DNA of 64,000 nucleotides from positions 1 to 64,000 of the forward strand of contig NZ_QDKQ01000077.1 in assembly GCF_003116815.1 (NCBI RefSeq). Direction: 5' to 3'. Below are positions 49,562 to 57,385 of this stretch, piece by piece. The notes beneath the pieces were generated by a model. It saw only the letters and a program-made list of their open reading frames with translations, searched no databases and was not told the DNA's origin. Both the position numbers and the translations under genes were made by a program. Every line of letters starts with the position of its first letter. Position 1 is the stretch's first letter. The DNA is from Caulobacter endophyticus. GTDB taxonomy: Bacteria > Pseudomonadota > Alphaproteobacteria > Caulobacterales > Caulobacteraceae.

Positions 49562-49864
49562 ATGAAGGGTTCGACTTTGACCCGGGCTGACCTCTGCGAG
49601 GCTGTCCACGAGGAGGTAGGCCTGACTCGTCAGGACTGCGCCGGTCTCGTCGAGCGTACCCTGGATCTCGTGGCTGAAGCGCTCGAGAAGGGTGAAACGG
49701 TCAAGCTTTCCGGATTTGGCGTGTTCCAGGTTCGCGAGAAACGGGCTCGGATGGGGCGTAACCCCAAGACCGGCGAGCCGGCCGAGATCGAGCCGCGTCG
49801 CGTCATCGGCTTTCGGGCCTCCCAAGTGATGAAGGCGCGCATCGACAGCGCTCTGGACGACTAA
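49562..49864 (+). CDS. ihfA: Integration host factor subunit alpha
   Basis: IHF-alpha pairs with IHF-beta to bend DNA at promoters and recombination sites. This 100-residue protein has TLTRADLCEAVHEEVGLTRQ, KLSGFGVFQVREKRARMGRNPKTGEP (the beta-arm with the Pro that intercalates) and VIGFRASQVMKARID. The ATG at 49562 follows AGGGGGC; 50 codons of open frame upstream lack family sequence. It starts 223 bases after fabH and is followed by a MerR-like gene, an arrangement usual in alphaproteobacteria. Confidence 0.96.
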   Translation: MKGSTLTRADLCEAVHEEVGLTRQDCAGLVERTLDLVAEALEKGETVKLSGFGVFQVREKRARMGRNPKTGEPAEIEPRRVIGFRASQVMKARIDSALDD

Positions 49865-49876
49865 GGAGTCCGTGCG

Positions 49877-50308
49877 GTGGCGAAGGGGCCGAACGCCTTC
49901 CGCACGATTTCAGAGGCCGCCGAGGAGCTCGGCGTTCCCCAGCACGTCCTGCGTTTCTGGGAGACCAAGTTCTCTTTCATCCGCCCGATGAAACGGGCCG
50001 GGGGGCGACGCTTCTACCGCCCGCAGGACATCGCCGTGCTGAGCGGCGTCCGCGCGCTGCTGCACGCCGAGGGCTACACCATCAAGGGCGTCCAGAAGCT
50101 GCACCGTGAGCAGGGCGTGTCGCACGTCATCGCCGCGGGTTTGGGCCAGAACGGCGCGGCCTTTCTCGAATCGCCCATCGTCGACGACTTCGGCGATTCG
50201 ACCGGTTTGGCGGCGCCCAGCCCCGAACAACGCCGTCGCCTGACCGAGGCGCTGGACGACCTCACCAGTATCAAGGCCCGTCTAGACGGGCTTTTGACGC
50301 GTTCATGA
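49877..50308 (+). CDS. MerR-family transcriptional regulator
   Basis: The 143-residue product starts at GTG 49877 behind AAGGAG, 12 bases after ihfA. A MerR-type winged helix is present: FRTISEAAEELGVPQHVLRFWETKFSF, then RRFYRPQDIAVLSGVRALLHAEGYTIKGVQKL. There are no metal-binding cysteines. The effector domain is short. The fixed ihfA neighbour suggests a housekeeping rather than a stress role; its targets are unknown. Confidence 0.9.
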   Translation: MAKGPNAFRTISEAAEELGVPQHVLRFWETKFSFIRPMKRAGGRRFYRPQDIAVLSGVRALLHAEGYTIKGVQKLHREQGVSHVIAAGLGQNGAAFLESPIVDDFGDSTGLAAPSPEQRRRLTEALDDLTSIKARLDGLLTRS

Positions 50309-50336
50309 GGACTGTGGAGAACCGTCAGATTTCCGA

Positions 50337-50365
50337 TTGCCGAGGCGAAGAGCGGCGCCTATAAG
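50337..50365 (+). promoter_or_regulatory. Promoter of tRNA-Pro
   Basis: TTGCCG at 50337-50342 and TATAAG at 50360-50365 are separated by 17 bases. The tRNA begins 17 bases after the -10 box, allowing a short 5' leader. Confidence 0.7.
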
Positions 50366-50381
50366 GGCGCTCCTTCCGCGT

Positions 50382-50458
<77 letters not shown>

Positions 50459-50493
50459 TTCTCTCCTCGGAGAGAAGATTGCGGAAGAAACGC

Positions 50494-50526
50494 AAAGGCC
50501 GCCCTTCGGGGCGGCCTTTTTCGTTT
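50494..50526 (+). terminator. Rho-independent terminator after tRNA-Pro
   Basis: A perfect ten-base stem (50494-50503 with 50510-50519, AAAGGCCGCC/GGCGGCCTTT) has a CTTCGG loop and is followed by T-rich TTCGTTTT. It ends the tRNA transcript. Confidence 0.9.
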
Positions 50527-50547
50527 TCGGATCAGCGCGGCTGCGGA

Positions 50548-50784
50548 CTACCGCTGGCCGACGTCCAGCGGCTTGTCGGCCTTGCCCATCCACGTGATCA
50601 GCGGGATGACGGGCAGGATCCAGCCCATGCCCAGCGCCACGAAATAGATCAGGTGCACGGCGCGGTTCAGCGGCAGGTGGTCGTAAAGGCTGGTGAAGGC
50701 CCAGATCCAGCCCAGCAGGATCGCGATCACGCCGATCGAGCCGATCAGCTTGCGCAGGCGCGCCGGAATGAGGGGAGCGCTCAC
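50548..50784 (-). CDS. DUF2842 membrane protein
   Basis: This 78-residue protein has two transmembrane helices (about 12-32 and 42-65; LIGSIGVIAILLGWIWAF, VHLIYFVALGMGWILPVIPL) separated by YDHLPLNRA. It matches the alphaproteobacterial DUF2842 family in size and pattern. Function unknown. Its ATG overlaps the stop of the GlsB-like gene by four bases. Confidence 0.88.
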   Translation of the reverse strand: MSAPLIPARLRKLIGSIGVIAILLGWIWAFTSLYDHLPLNRAVHLIYFVALGMGWILPVIPLITWMGKADKPLDVGQR

Positions 50785-51032
50785 GCGGATCTCCGGAAGA
50801 GGCCGAGCACGGCCAGGAACAGGGTGGCGCCGACGGCCGAGACCGCCAGGCTGCCGAGGAAGCCGGGAATGGCCAGGTGTAGACGCTGGGCGATGAAGGC
50901 GCCGATGAATGAGCCGATCACGCCGATCAGCAGCTTGATGAACAGGCTATGGCGGCGGGCCAGGGCCAGATCCGCGATCCAGCCGGCCAGAATGCCGATC
51001 ACTACGGCGCTGAACACGCCCACGCCGCTCAT
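50781..51032 (-). CDS. GlsB/YeaQ/YmgE-family membrane protein
   Basis: The 83-residue product starts at ATG 51032 behind AGGGGGA. Three hydrophobic segments carry the family glycine pattern (VVIGILAGWIADLAL, LIGVIGSFIGAFIAQ, AVGATLFLAVLGLF). Members are called transglycosylase-associated or stress-response proteins, but the biochemical role is unproven. It is the first gene of a two-gene unit with DUF2842 and divergent from ctaA. Confidence 0.88.
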   Translation of the reverse strand: MSGVGVFSAVVIGILAGWIADLALARRHSLFIKLLIGVIGSFIGAFIAQRLHLAIPGFLGSLAVSAVGATLFLAVLGLFRRSA

Positions 51033-51205
51033 CCAACTTCCCCCTGGGAATGCGCTGCGCCCCCGCAGCAGGCGCACCATGCCACGCGTGTTCGGCCGCG
51101 TCATGACCTCCCTTAAGCGCGGGGCGGGCATGGACAGCGGAGCCTTGCCGGGGGTAGGGGTCTTGCCGCCCCATTTAGGCCCAGAACAGGCGTTTTTTCG
51201 GCTTC

Positions 51206-52237
51206 ATGACTTCCTTCCTGCGTTCCGACCGTTCCGCTCCCGTAGCCATCTGGCTGTTCGTCATGGCGGTGCTGGTCTTCGCCATGGTCGTCGTCGGCGG
51301 CGCTACCCGCCTGACCGACTCGGGCCTGTCGATCACCCAGTGGAAGCCGATCATGGGCGCGCTGCCGCCGATGTCGGAGGAGGCCTGGCGGGCCAATTTC
51401 GAACTCTACAAGCAGATTCCCCAGTATCACCTGGTGAACCCGGACATGACCCTGGAGGCCTACAAGGGCATCTTCTGGTGGGAATGGGCGCACAGGCTGC
51501 TGGGCCGCGTGGTCGGGGTCGCCTTCGCGCTTCCGTTCGCCTTCTTCCTCGCGCGCCGCATGTTGCCGCGCCGCCTGATCTGGCGCTGCGGGGCGATGCT
51601 GGCGCTGGGCGGCCTGCAGGGACTGGTGGGCTGGTGGATGGTGTCTTCGGGCCTGTCCGAACGGGTCTCGGTCGCGCCCGAGCGGCTGATGGTCCACCTG
51701 GGCCTGGCGCTGGCCCTGTTCGTCCTCCTGATCTGGACTGCGCTGGACGCCTGGAACGGCGCGCCGCGCGTCGAGGAGCGCAGCGAATGGCGAGGCTGGG
51801 CCCTGGGTTTCCTGGGCGCGGTGTTCTTCCAGAGCCTGCTGGGCGCGCTGGTCGCGGGCAACGACGCCGGTCTTGTCTACAACGACTGGCCGCTGATGAA
51901 CGGCGCGCTGCTGCCTGACCAGTACGCGGGCCATGGCCTGTGGGGCACGCTTGCGCACAGCCAGGGCGCGGTTCAGTTGCATCACCGCCTGATGGCCTAC
52001 GCCGTCTTCGCCGCGGCCATCGTCATCGCCGTCGGTGCGGCCCGCGCGCGTCGCCTGCCGCACGAGGCCAAGATCACGGCCTATGTGCTGCTGGGCGTGG
52101 TGACGCTGCAGGCGGGCCTCGGGGTCTGGACCCTGATGGCGGCCGTGCCGCTGAGCCTGGGCGTCTTGCACCAGGCCGGAGCCGCCGTGCTGCTGGCCGC
52201 CTCCACCGCCTTCGCCTGGCGCGTCCGCCGGCCGTAG
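51206..52237 (+). CDS. ctaA: Haem A synthase (COX15/CtaA)
   Basis: CtaA oxidises haem O to haem A for cytochrome aa3 oxidase. The 343-residue protein has eight membrane helices and paired haem-binding histidines: EWAHRLLGR, VHLGLA, QLHHRLMAY and VLHQAGA. The N-terminal VVVGGATRLTDSGLSITQWKP is typical of the alphaproteobacterial (type 2) form. No cox genes are adjacent. Confidence 0.96.
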   Translation: MTSFLRSDRSAPVAIWLFVMAVLVFAMVVVGGATRLTDSGLSITQWKPIMGALPPMSEEAWRANFELYKQIPQYHLVNPDMTLEAYKGIFWWEWAHRLLGRVVGVAFALPFAFFLARRMLPRRLIWRCGAMLALGGLQGLVGWWMVSSGLSERVSVAPERLMVHLGLALALFVLLIWTALDAWNGAPRVEERSEWRGWALGFLGAVFFQSLLGALVAGNDAGLVYNDWPLMNGALLPDQYAGHGLWGTLAHSQGAVQLHHRLMAYAVFAAAIVIAVGAARARRLPHEAKITAYVLLGVVTLQAGLGVWTLMAAVPLSLGVLHQAGAAVLLAASTAFAWRVRRP

Positions 52238-52274
52238 CCAGATCGCGGCCGTTTCTGCGTCCGCGCCCGAAGAA

Positions 52275-52292
52275 CTGTCACGAAACTCCAGC
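52275..52292 (+). promoter_or_regulatory. Possible Pho box (one good half)
   Basis: CTGTCAC-GAAA-CTCCAGC lies 35 bases before the alkaline phosphatase start. The first half matches the PhoB half-site CTGTCA(T/C) and the spacer is AT-rich; the second half is poor. The position fits phosphate-starvation control. Confidence 0.4.
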
Positions 52293-52326
52293 AGAGCACG
52301 GCGGACGTCCCTGCTGGAGATGCCCT

Positions 52327-53805
52327 GTGATCCGCGCTTCCTCGTTCCTGGCCGGCGTCTGCGCCCTGGCCCTGGCGCCGGCCTTCGCCCACGCCGCCGA
52401 CACCTCGCCGGCCCAGGCCGCTGACCCGTACTACAAGTCCGGCCAAGCGGCGCTGGCCAGGGCCATGGCCGTTTCGCCCAAGACCGGTCGGGCCAAGAAC
52501 GTCATCCTGTTCCTCGGCGACGGCATGGGCATCTCCACCGCCGTGGCGGGCCGCATCTGGCAGGGTCAGCAGAAGGGCGTGGACGGCGAGTCCAACGCCC
52601 TGTCGTTTGAGAAGCTGCCCTTCACCGCGCTTTCCAAGACCTACAGTCACGACACTCAAGTTACCGACAGCGCCGCCGGCATCACCGCTATCACCACTGG
52701 CGTGAAGACCCGCAACAAGGTCATCGGCCTGACCGGCGAGGCCAAGCCCGAGAGCTGCGCCAGCGAGGCGTCGACCCGCGTCACCACCATCGCCGAGATC
52801 GCCAAGGCCCACGGGCTGTCGGCCGGCGCGGTCACCAACACCCGCATCACCCACGCCACGCCGGCAGGGACCTTCGCCCATACCGCCTATCGCGACTGGG
52901 AAGGCGACGCCGACATGCCGGCCGGGGCCCTGAGCGGCGGCTGCAAGGACATCGCCCGCCAGCTGGTCGAGGCGCCCGCGGGCCTGCGTCTCGACGTCGC
53001 CCTGGGCGGCGGCCGCTCGCGGTTCCTGCCGGAAACCAAGGGGGGCAAGCGCGCCGACGGCCGCGATCTCACCGTCGAATGGACTAAGACCAAGGGCGCG
53101 GCCTATGTCGCCGACGCCGAGCAGCTGAAGGCCATCGATCCGGCCCGGACCGGCCCGGTGCTGGGTCTCTTCGCCGGCGAGCACCTGCCCTACGAGGTCG
53201 AGCGCGCCCAGAGCGGACAGGGCGTGCCGTCGCTGTCGGACATGGCGACCAAGGCCGTCGACATCCTGTCGAAGAATCCCAAGGGCTACTTCCTGCTCGT
53301 CGAGGGCGGCAAGATCGACATGGGCAGCCACCTCAACAACGCCAGGCGCACCCTGACCGAGACCGCAGCCTTCTCCGACGCCATCCAGGCGGTGCTCGAC
53401 AAGGTCGACCTGAACGAGACCCTGGTCATCGTCACAGCCGACCACAGCCATGGCCTGGTGATCTCTGGCTACGCCGCGCGCAACGCTCCAATCCTGGGGC
53501 TGGCCGGCAACGAAGGCGAACCGGTCGTGGCCGGCGACGGCAAGGCCTACACCGTGCTGAGCTTCGCCACCGGCCCCGGCGGGCCCGAGGGGCAGACCCT
53601 GCGCGCCGACCCGGCCAAGGAAGATCTCGAAGAGGTCGATTATCACCAGCAGTCCGTGGCCCACCTGCCCAGCGCCGCCCACGCAGGCGAGGACGTCGGC
53701 GTCTATGCCGACGGCCCGGGCGCCTATCTGGTGCGCGGCGTCGTGGAGGAGAGCTACCTCTTCCAGGTCATGCGTCACGCCTTCGGCTTCGACGCGGCCA
53801 AGTAG
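52327..53805 (+). CDS. Alkaline phosphatase (PhoA superfamily)
   Basis: The 492-residue product starts at GTG 52327 and has a signal peptide (SFLAGVCALALAPAFAHA). Metal and catalytic sites are NVILFLGDGMGIST (zinc/magnesium Asp), VTDSAAGITAITTG with the phosphoseryl serine, VEGGKIDMGSH and VTADHSHGL. It releases phosphate from periplasmic phosphomonoesters. A partial Pho box upstream and the terminator downstream make it a single-gene unit. Confidence 0.93.
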   Translation: MIRASSFLAGVCALALAPAFAHAADTSPAQAADPYYKSGQAALARAMAVSPKTGRAKNVILFLGDGMGISTAVAGRIWQGQQKGVDGESNALSFEKLPFTALSKTYSHDTQVTDSAAGITAITTGVKTRNKVIGLTGEAKPESCASEASTRVTTIAEIAKAHGLSAGAVTNTRITHATPAGTFAHTAYRDWEGDADMPAGALSGGCKDIARQLVEAPAGLRLDVALGGGRSRFLPETKGGKRADGRDLTVEWTKTKGAAYVADAEQLKAIDPARTGPVLGLFAGEHLPYEVERAQSGQGVPSLSDMATKAVDILSKNPKGYFLLVEGGKIDMGSHLNNARRTLTETAAFSDAIQAVLDKVDLNETLVIVTADHSHGLVISGYAARNAPILGLAGNEGEPVVAGDGKAYTVLSFATGPGGPEGQTLRADPAKEDLEEVDYHQQSVAHLPSAAHAGEDVGVYADGPGAYLVRGVVEESYLFQVMRHAFGFDAAK

Positions 53806-53825
53806 GCGAGGGGAAGCCCGAGTGG

Positions 53826-53859
53826 AAAGGGCGGGCGGCTTCGGGCGCCCGCCCTTTTT
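53826..53859 (+). terminator. Rho-independent terminator of the alkaline phosphatase gene
   Basis: A perfect 12-base stem (53826-53837 with 53846-53857) encloses eight bases. The right arm ends in TTT and continues TTC, giving five T in a row. It lies 21 bases after the stop. Confidence 0.9.
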
Positions 53860-53886
53860 CATGCCTGGCCTCCGGAAAGCGAAAGT

Positions 53887-53908
53887 ATGCGGTATTTAGA
53901 TACCGCAT
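53887..53908. promoter_or_regulatory. Palindrome upstream of rplM
   Basis: ATGCGGTAT-TTAG-ATACCGCAT: nine-base perfect arms with a four-base centre. It sits between the phosphatase terminator and the rplM promoter, about 53 bases upstream of the -35 box. It could be a regulator binding site; no protein can be named. Confidence 0.45.
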
Positions 53909-53960
53909 TGCGCAAACCCTTGCGCTACAAGGCTTTCCGAACTTTCCTGCGTGCGCAATG

Positions 53961-53989
53961 TTGACAGGCGGCCAATCCGTGGGTATCAG
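53961..53989 (+). promoter_or_regulatory. Promoter of rplM-rpsI
   Basis: A consensus TTGACA at 53961-53966, a 17-base spacer and TATCAG at 53984-53989. The start codon lies 65 bases beyond, leaving a leader of about 58 bases that could host ribosomal-protein feedback. Confidence 0.8.
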
Positions 53990-54054
53990 CCGCCCCTCAC
54001 GCGGACGGAGCTGCTTCCTTGGCTCCCGACGCACAGGAATTACGGATCAATCCC

Positions 54055-54528
54055 ATGCAAAAGACCACGGCTTCCCTGAAGCCCGCCGAGGTCGAGAAGA
54101 AGTGGATCGTGGTCGACGCCAAGGACGCCGTTGTCGGCCGTCTGGCGACGTTCATCGCCATGCGTCTTCGCGGCAAGCACCGTCCCGACTACACCCCGCA
54201 CGTTGACTGCGGCGACTTCGTCGTCGTGATCAACGCCGACAAGGTGAAGTTCACCGGCAAGAAGCTGGACGACAAGGTTTACTACCGTCACACCGGTCAC
54301 CCGGGCGGCATCAAGGAAACCACCCCGCGCAAGGTGCTGGGCGGTCAATTCCCGGAACGCGTCCTGAACAAGGCCGTCGAGCGCATGCTGCCGAAGGAGA
54401 GCCCGCTGGCTCGCAAGCAGCTGACGCACCTGCTGGTCTACGCCGGCGCCGAGCACCCGCACCAAGCGCAAAGCCCGGAAGTCATCGACTTCGCCGCGCG
54501 CAACGTCAAGAACACCCGGAGCCTCTAA
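54055..54528 (+). CDS. rplM: 50S ribosomal protein L13
   Basis: This 157-residue ribosomal protein has the L13 signature blocks WIVVDAKDAVVGRLATFIA, GDFVVVINADKVKFTGKK, YYRHTGHPGGIKE and RKVLGGQFPERVLNKAVERMLPK. ATG 54055 is preferred; a TTG 12 codons upstream is less likely. Upstream lies a strong promoter; rpsI follows after three bases, the universal L13-S9 operon. Confidence 0.97.
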   Translation: MQKTTASLKPAEVEKKWIVVDAKDAVVGRLATFIAMRLRGKHRPDYTPHVDCGDFVVVINADKVKFTGKKLDDKVYYRHTGHPGGIKETTPRKVLGGQFPERVLNKAVERMLPKESPLARKQLTHLLVYAGAEHPHQAQSPEVIDFAARNVKNTRSL

Positions 54529-54531
54529 GTC

Positions 54532-55005
54532 ATGTCCGAAGCTCAAGGTTTTGACGCGCTGGCCAGCCTGTCCAGCAACCCCGAAGCGGCCGCCCCGGCC
54601 GAACCGAAGATCGACGCCCAAGGCCGCTCGTACGCGACCGGCAAGCGCAAGAACGCCATCGCGCGCGTGTGGATCAAGCCGGGCAGCGGCAAGATCACCA
54701 TCAACGGCCGTGACCAGGAAGTTTACTTCGCTCGTCCGGTTCTGCGCATGATGATCGCTCAGCCGCTGCAAGTGACCGAGCGTCTCGGCCAGTTCGACGT
54801 CGACGTCACCGTCGAAGGTTCGGGCCTGTCGGGTCAAGCCGGCGCCATCCGTCACGGCCTGTCCAAGGCCCTGACCTACTACGAACCGGCCCTGCGCCCG
54901 GTCCTGAAGCCGCACGGCTTCCTGACCCGCGACAGCCGCGTCGTCGAGCGTAAGAAGTACGGCAAGGCCAAGGCCCGCCGCAGCTTCCAGTTCTCGAAGC
55001 GCTAA
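54532..55005 (+). CDS. rpsI: 30S ribosomal protein S9
   Basis: This 157-residue protein has an Ala/Pro-rich N-terminal extension of about 30 residues, then the S9 core: YATGKRKNAIARVWIKPG, GQAGAIRHGLSKAL and the basic tail ERKKYGKAKARRSFQFSKR, whose last residues contact P-site tRNA. A strong terminator follows. Confidence 0.98.
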   Translation: MSEAQGFDALASLSSNPEAAAPAEPKIDAQGRSYATGKRKNAIARVWIKPGSGKITINGRDQEVYFARPVLRMMIAQPLQVTERLGQFDVDVTVEGSGLSGQAGAIRHGLSKALTYYEPALRPVLKPHGFLTRDSRVVERKKYGKAKARRSFQFSKR

Positions 55006-55031
55006 GCGCGTCGTCGCACGCGTTTTGGAAG

Positions 55032-55066
55032 AGGGCGCTTCGGTTATCCGAAGCGCCCTTTTTCTT
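55032..55066 (+). terminator. Rho-independent terminator of rplM-rpsI
   Basis: A perfect 12-base stem (55032-55043 with 55048-55059) has a TTAT loop and is followed by TTTTCTT. It lies 27 bases past the rpsI stop. Confidence 0.92.
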
Positions 55067-55170
55067 GTGACTTCCGATCGGGCCGGACAGCGTCCGAACG
55101 CATGCGTCAGTCATAAGGCGCTGCAAGACTGGGTCCCGTCCGAGCGCGGTCCGGGCCAGGAGTTGGCATC

Positions 55171-56124
55171 ATGGCGAACACCCCCAAGGTCTTCATCGAC
55201 GGCGAAGTCGGCACGACCGGCCTGCAGATCCGCGAGCGCCTGATTGGCCGCGCCGATCTGCAGCTGATCTCGATCGATCCCGACAAGCGCAAGGACCCGG
55301 TCGCCCGCGCCGAGATGCTGAACGCCGCCGATGCGGTGATCCTGTGCCTGCCCGACGACGCGGCCAAGGAAGCCGTCGGTCTGATCGAAAACCCGCTGGT
55401 CAAGGTGATCGACGCCTCGACCGCCTATCGCACCAACGCCGACTGGATCTACGGCTTCCCCGAGCTGGACAAGGAACAGCGCAAGAAGATCGCGGCGTCC
55501 AAGCGGATCTCGAACCCTGGCTGCTACGCCACGGGCGCCATCGCCCTGACTCGTCCGCTGGTCTCGGCCGGCCTGCTGTCGTCCGACCTGCCGGTCTCGT
55601 TCAACGCCGTCTCCGGCTACACCGGCGGCGGCAAGGCGATGATTGCCGAGTTCGAAGACGAGACATCGCCGAACTACACCAAGGCCGCCTATCGCATCTA
55701 CGGTCTGTCGCTGACCCACAAGCACGTGCCTGAAATCCAGAAGCACGGCGGCCTGCTGTCGCGCCCGATCTTCACCCCGGCTGTCGGCCGCTACGCCCAG
55801 GGCATGCTGGTCGAGCTGCCGCTGCACCTTGGCCTGCTGGAAGGTTCATGCTCGCTGGGCGACATCCATGCCGCCCTGGCCGCCCACTACAAGGGCGAGG
55901 CCTTCGTCGAGGTCGCCTCGCTGGACGAGGCCAAGTCGCTGGCCACCCTCGATCCGGAAGGTCTGAACGGCACCAACCGCCTCAAGCTCTTCGTGTTCGG
56001 CTCCGACACCAGCGGCCAGGCCCGCCTGGTGGCCCTGCTCGACAATCTGGGCAAGGGCGCCTCGGGCGCGGCGGTCCAGAACCTCAACCTCGCGCTCGGC
56101 CTGGACGAGAAGGCGGGGCTCTAA
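55171..56124 (+). CDS. argC: N-acetyl-gamma-glutamyl-phosphate reductase (type 2)
   Basis: ArgC reduces N-acetylglutamyl phosphate in arginine synthesis. The 317-residue length and sequence fit the shorter type 2 enzymes: IDGEVGTTGLQIRERL at the N terminus, catalytic Cys in RISNPGCYATGAIAL, VSGYTGGGKAMI and LSLTHKHVPEI with the second active-site histidine. It is a single gene with a 165-base gap upstream that includes the rpsI terminator. Confidence 0.95.
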   Translation: MANTPKVFIDGEVGTTGLQIRERLIGRADLQLISIDPDKRKDPVARAEMLNAADAVILCLPDDAAKEAVGLIENPLVKVIDASTAYRTNADWIYGFPELDKEQRKKIAASKRISNPGCYATGAIALTRPLVSAGLLSSDLPVSFNAVSGYTGGGKAMIAEFEDETSPNYTKAAYRIYGLSLTHKHVPEIQKHGGLLSRPIFTPAVGRYAQGMLVELPLHLGLLEGSCSLGDIHAALAAHYKGEAFVEVASLDEAKSLATLDPEGLNGTNRLKLFVFGSDTSGQARLVALLDNLGKGASGAAVQNLNLALGLDEKAGL

Positions 56125-56125
56125 G

Positions 56126-56160
56126 GCTGGTCCCTCTCTCTCTCCTGTGGGAGAGGGGGC
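56126..56160. terminator. Short hairpin between convergent argC and DUF1287 gene
   Basis: CCCTCTC (56132-56138) can pair with GAGAGGG (56151-56157). The sequence CTCTCCTGTGGGAGAG resembles the arms of the dispersed inverted repeats elsewhere in the window. It may stop transcription from either side. Confidence 0.4.
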
Positions 56161-56161
56161 G

Positions 56162-56776
56162 TCACACCCGCCAGCGGTAATGCCCCGCTGGCTTGTGCAG
56201 CTTGAAGATCCACAGCGCCTCCTCGCGGGCGCCGGCGCCGATGTTGTGCACGACGCGCACCTTGTCGGGACCCTGCACCACCACGCCGATATGCGGCCGG
56301 CCGTTGCCGAACAACCGCCAGGTCAGCACGTCGCCGGGCAGGGGGGCGGAAAAGCCGTCGCCTGACCGGGCGTCCTGGCTCTCGCGCAGGCGCGCGCCCT
56401 GACGGTTGAGGTAGGTTTCCAGGTTCAGCACCCGGCGATGGTCGATATTGGCGTCTGCGCTTTTCTGGCCCCAGGCCCGCTTGGCCGGATAGGCCGAGAA
56501 GGCGCGGGTCATGTCGGCGTGGATGCGTTCCTGCAGGTCGACGTTCCAGGCGTCGCGGGCGGCGCGCACCAGCACGTCGGCGCAGACCCCGGTGGAGCGC
56601 AGCACGTCGCCCCTGGGATAGCCGATGGCCCGGTAGCTGGGATCGTAGTCCAGCGTCACGCCCACCTGGGTCCGCGCCGCCTGGGCCAGCTTCAAGCCAT
56701 CGCCGCGCGCCGCCGCGCCCAGCCAGGGAGCGGCGGCGAGCAGGCTCAGCGCAGTGCGACGGGAAGGATCGAACAT
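56162..56776 (-). CDS. Exported DUF1287 protein
   Basis: The 204-residue product starts at ATG 56776 with a likely Tat signal (SRRTALSLLAAAPWLGAAA). The DUF1287 family pattern is visible: TLDYDPSYRAIGYPRGDVLRSTGVCADVLVRA, with a Cys, then HADMTRAF and IDHRRVLNLETYL, and PHIGVVV with a His. Together the Cys and His suggest an NlpC/P60-like cysteine-hydrolase fold, perhaps acting on cell wall, which is inference. Confidence 0.85.
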   Translation of the reverse strand: MFDPSRRTALSLLAAAPWLGAAARGDGLKLAQAARTQVGVTLDYDPSYRAIGYPRGDVLRSTGVCADVLVRAARDAWNVDLQERIHADMTRAFSAYPAKRAWGQKSADANIDHRRVLNLETYLNRQGARLRESQDARSGDGFSAPLPGDVLTWRLFGNGRPHIGVVVQGPDKVRVVHNIGAGAREEALWIFKLHKPAGHYRWRV

Positions 56777-56834
56777 GGCGACAAGCTCCGCCGTGATCAG
56801 GGCGAGTTTTGGGCGAACGCCGATCTTCCCCGCG

Positions 56835-57305
56835 TCAAATTTCATCCAGAAGGCGAGGGCCTGATCCCTGGGCGGCCAGGGAGTCGTCCGGATTGCGCAG
56901 CGGGCAGGCGGTCAGCGACAGGCAGCCGCAGCCGATGCAGCCGTCCAGTTGGTCGCGCAGTTGGGTCAGGCGGCGGATGCGGGCGTCGAGGTCCTCGCGC
57001 CACGCCGAGGACAGGTCGCGCCAGTTCTGCTGGCTGGGCGCGCGGTCGTAGGGCAGGGCGGCCAGGGCCTGCTTGATCTCGTTCAGCGGCATGCCGGTGC
57101 GCTGTGCCACCTTGATCACCGCCACCCGTCGCAGCATGCCGCGCGGATAGCGTCGCTGGTTGCCCTCGGTGCGCAGGCTGTGGATCAGCCCCTTGGCTTC
57201 GTAGAAGTGGAGGGCCGACACCGCCACGCCGGCCCGCTTGGCCAGTTCGCCGACGCTGAGGGTCTGGAAGGCGGCGGGGCAGGCGGCTTGGTCGGTGTCG
57301 GGCAT
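56835..57305 (-). CDS. soxR: Redox-sensitive transcriptional activator SoxR
   Basis: SoxR is a MerR-family regulator activated by oxidation or nitrosylation of its [2Fe-2S] cluster. This 156-residue protein has the winged helix (LSVGELAKRAGVAVSALHFYEAKGL) and the cluster site C-x2-C-x-C-x5-C in GCIGCGCLSLTACPLRN near residue 122. It is divergent from a small monooxygenase gene with a near-perfect SoxR box between them, indicating that gene is its target. Confidence 0.96.
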   Translation of the reverse strand: MPDTDQAACPAAFQTLSVGELAKRAGVAVSALHFYEAKGLIHSLRTEGNQRRYPRGMLRRVAVIKVAQRTGMPLNEIKQALAALPYDRAPSQQNWRDLSSAWREDLDARIRRLTQLRDQLDGCIGCGCLSLTACPLRNPDDSLAAQGSGPRLLDEI

Positions 57306-57315
57306 CGGCGCTTGA

Positions 57316-57333
57316 CCTCAAGTTTGCTTGAGG
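57316..57333 (+). promoter_or_regulatory. SoxR box
   Basis: CCTCAAG-TTTG-CTTGAGG: seven-base perfect arms, matching the known soxbox CCTCAAG-N4-CTTGAGG. TTGACC at 57312-57317 overlaps its left edge as a -35 element for the plus-strand gene. This is the usual MerR-type placement between -35 and -10. Confidence 0.9.
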
Positions 57334-57385
57334 TTTTACAGGGGGAGCTCCGCAAACGGCAACGCCCTTCCTGGAGCGCCTTCCC

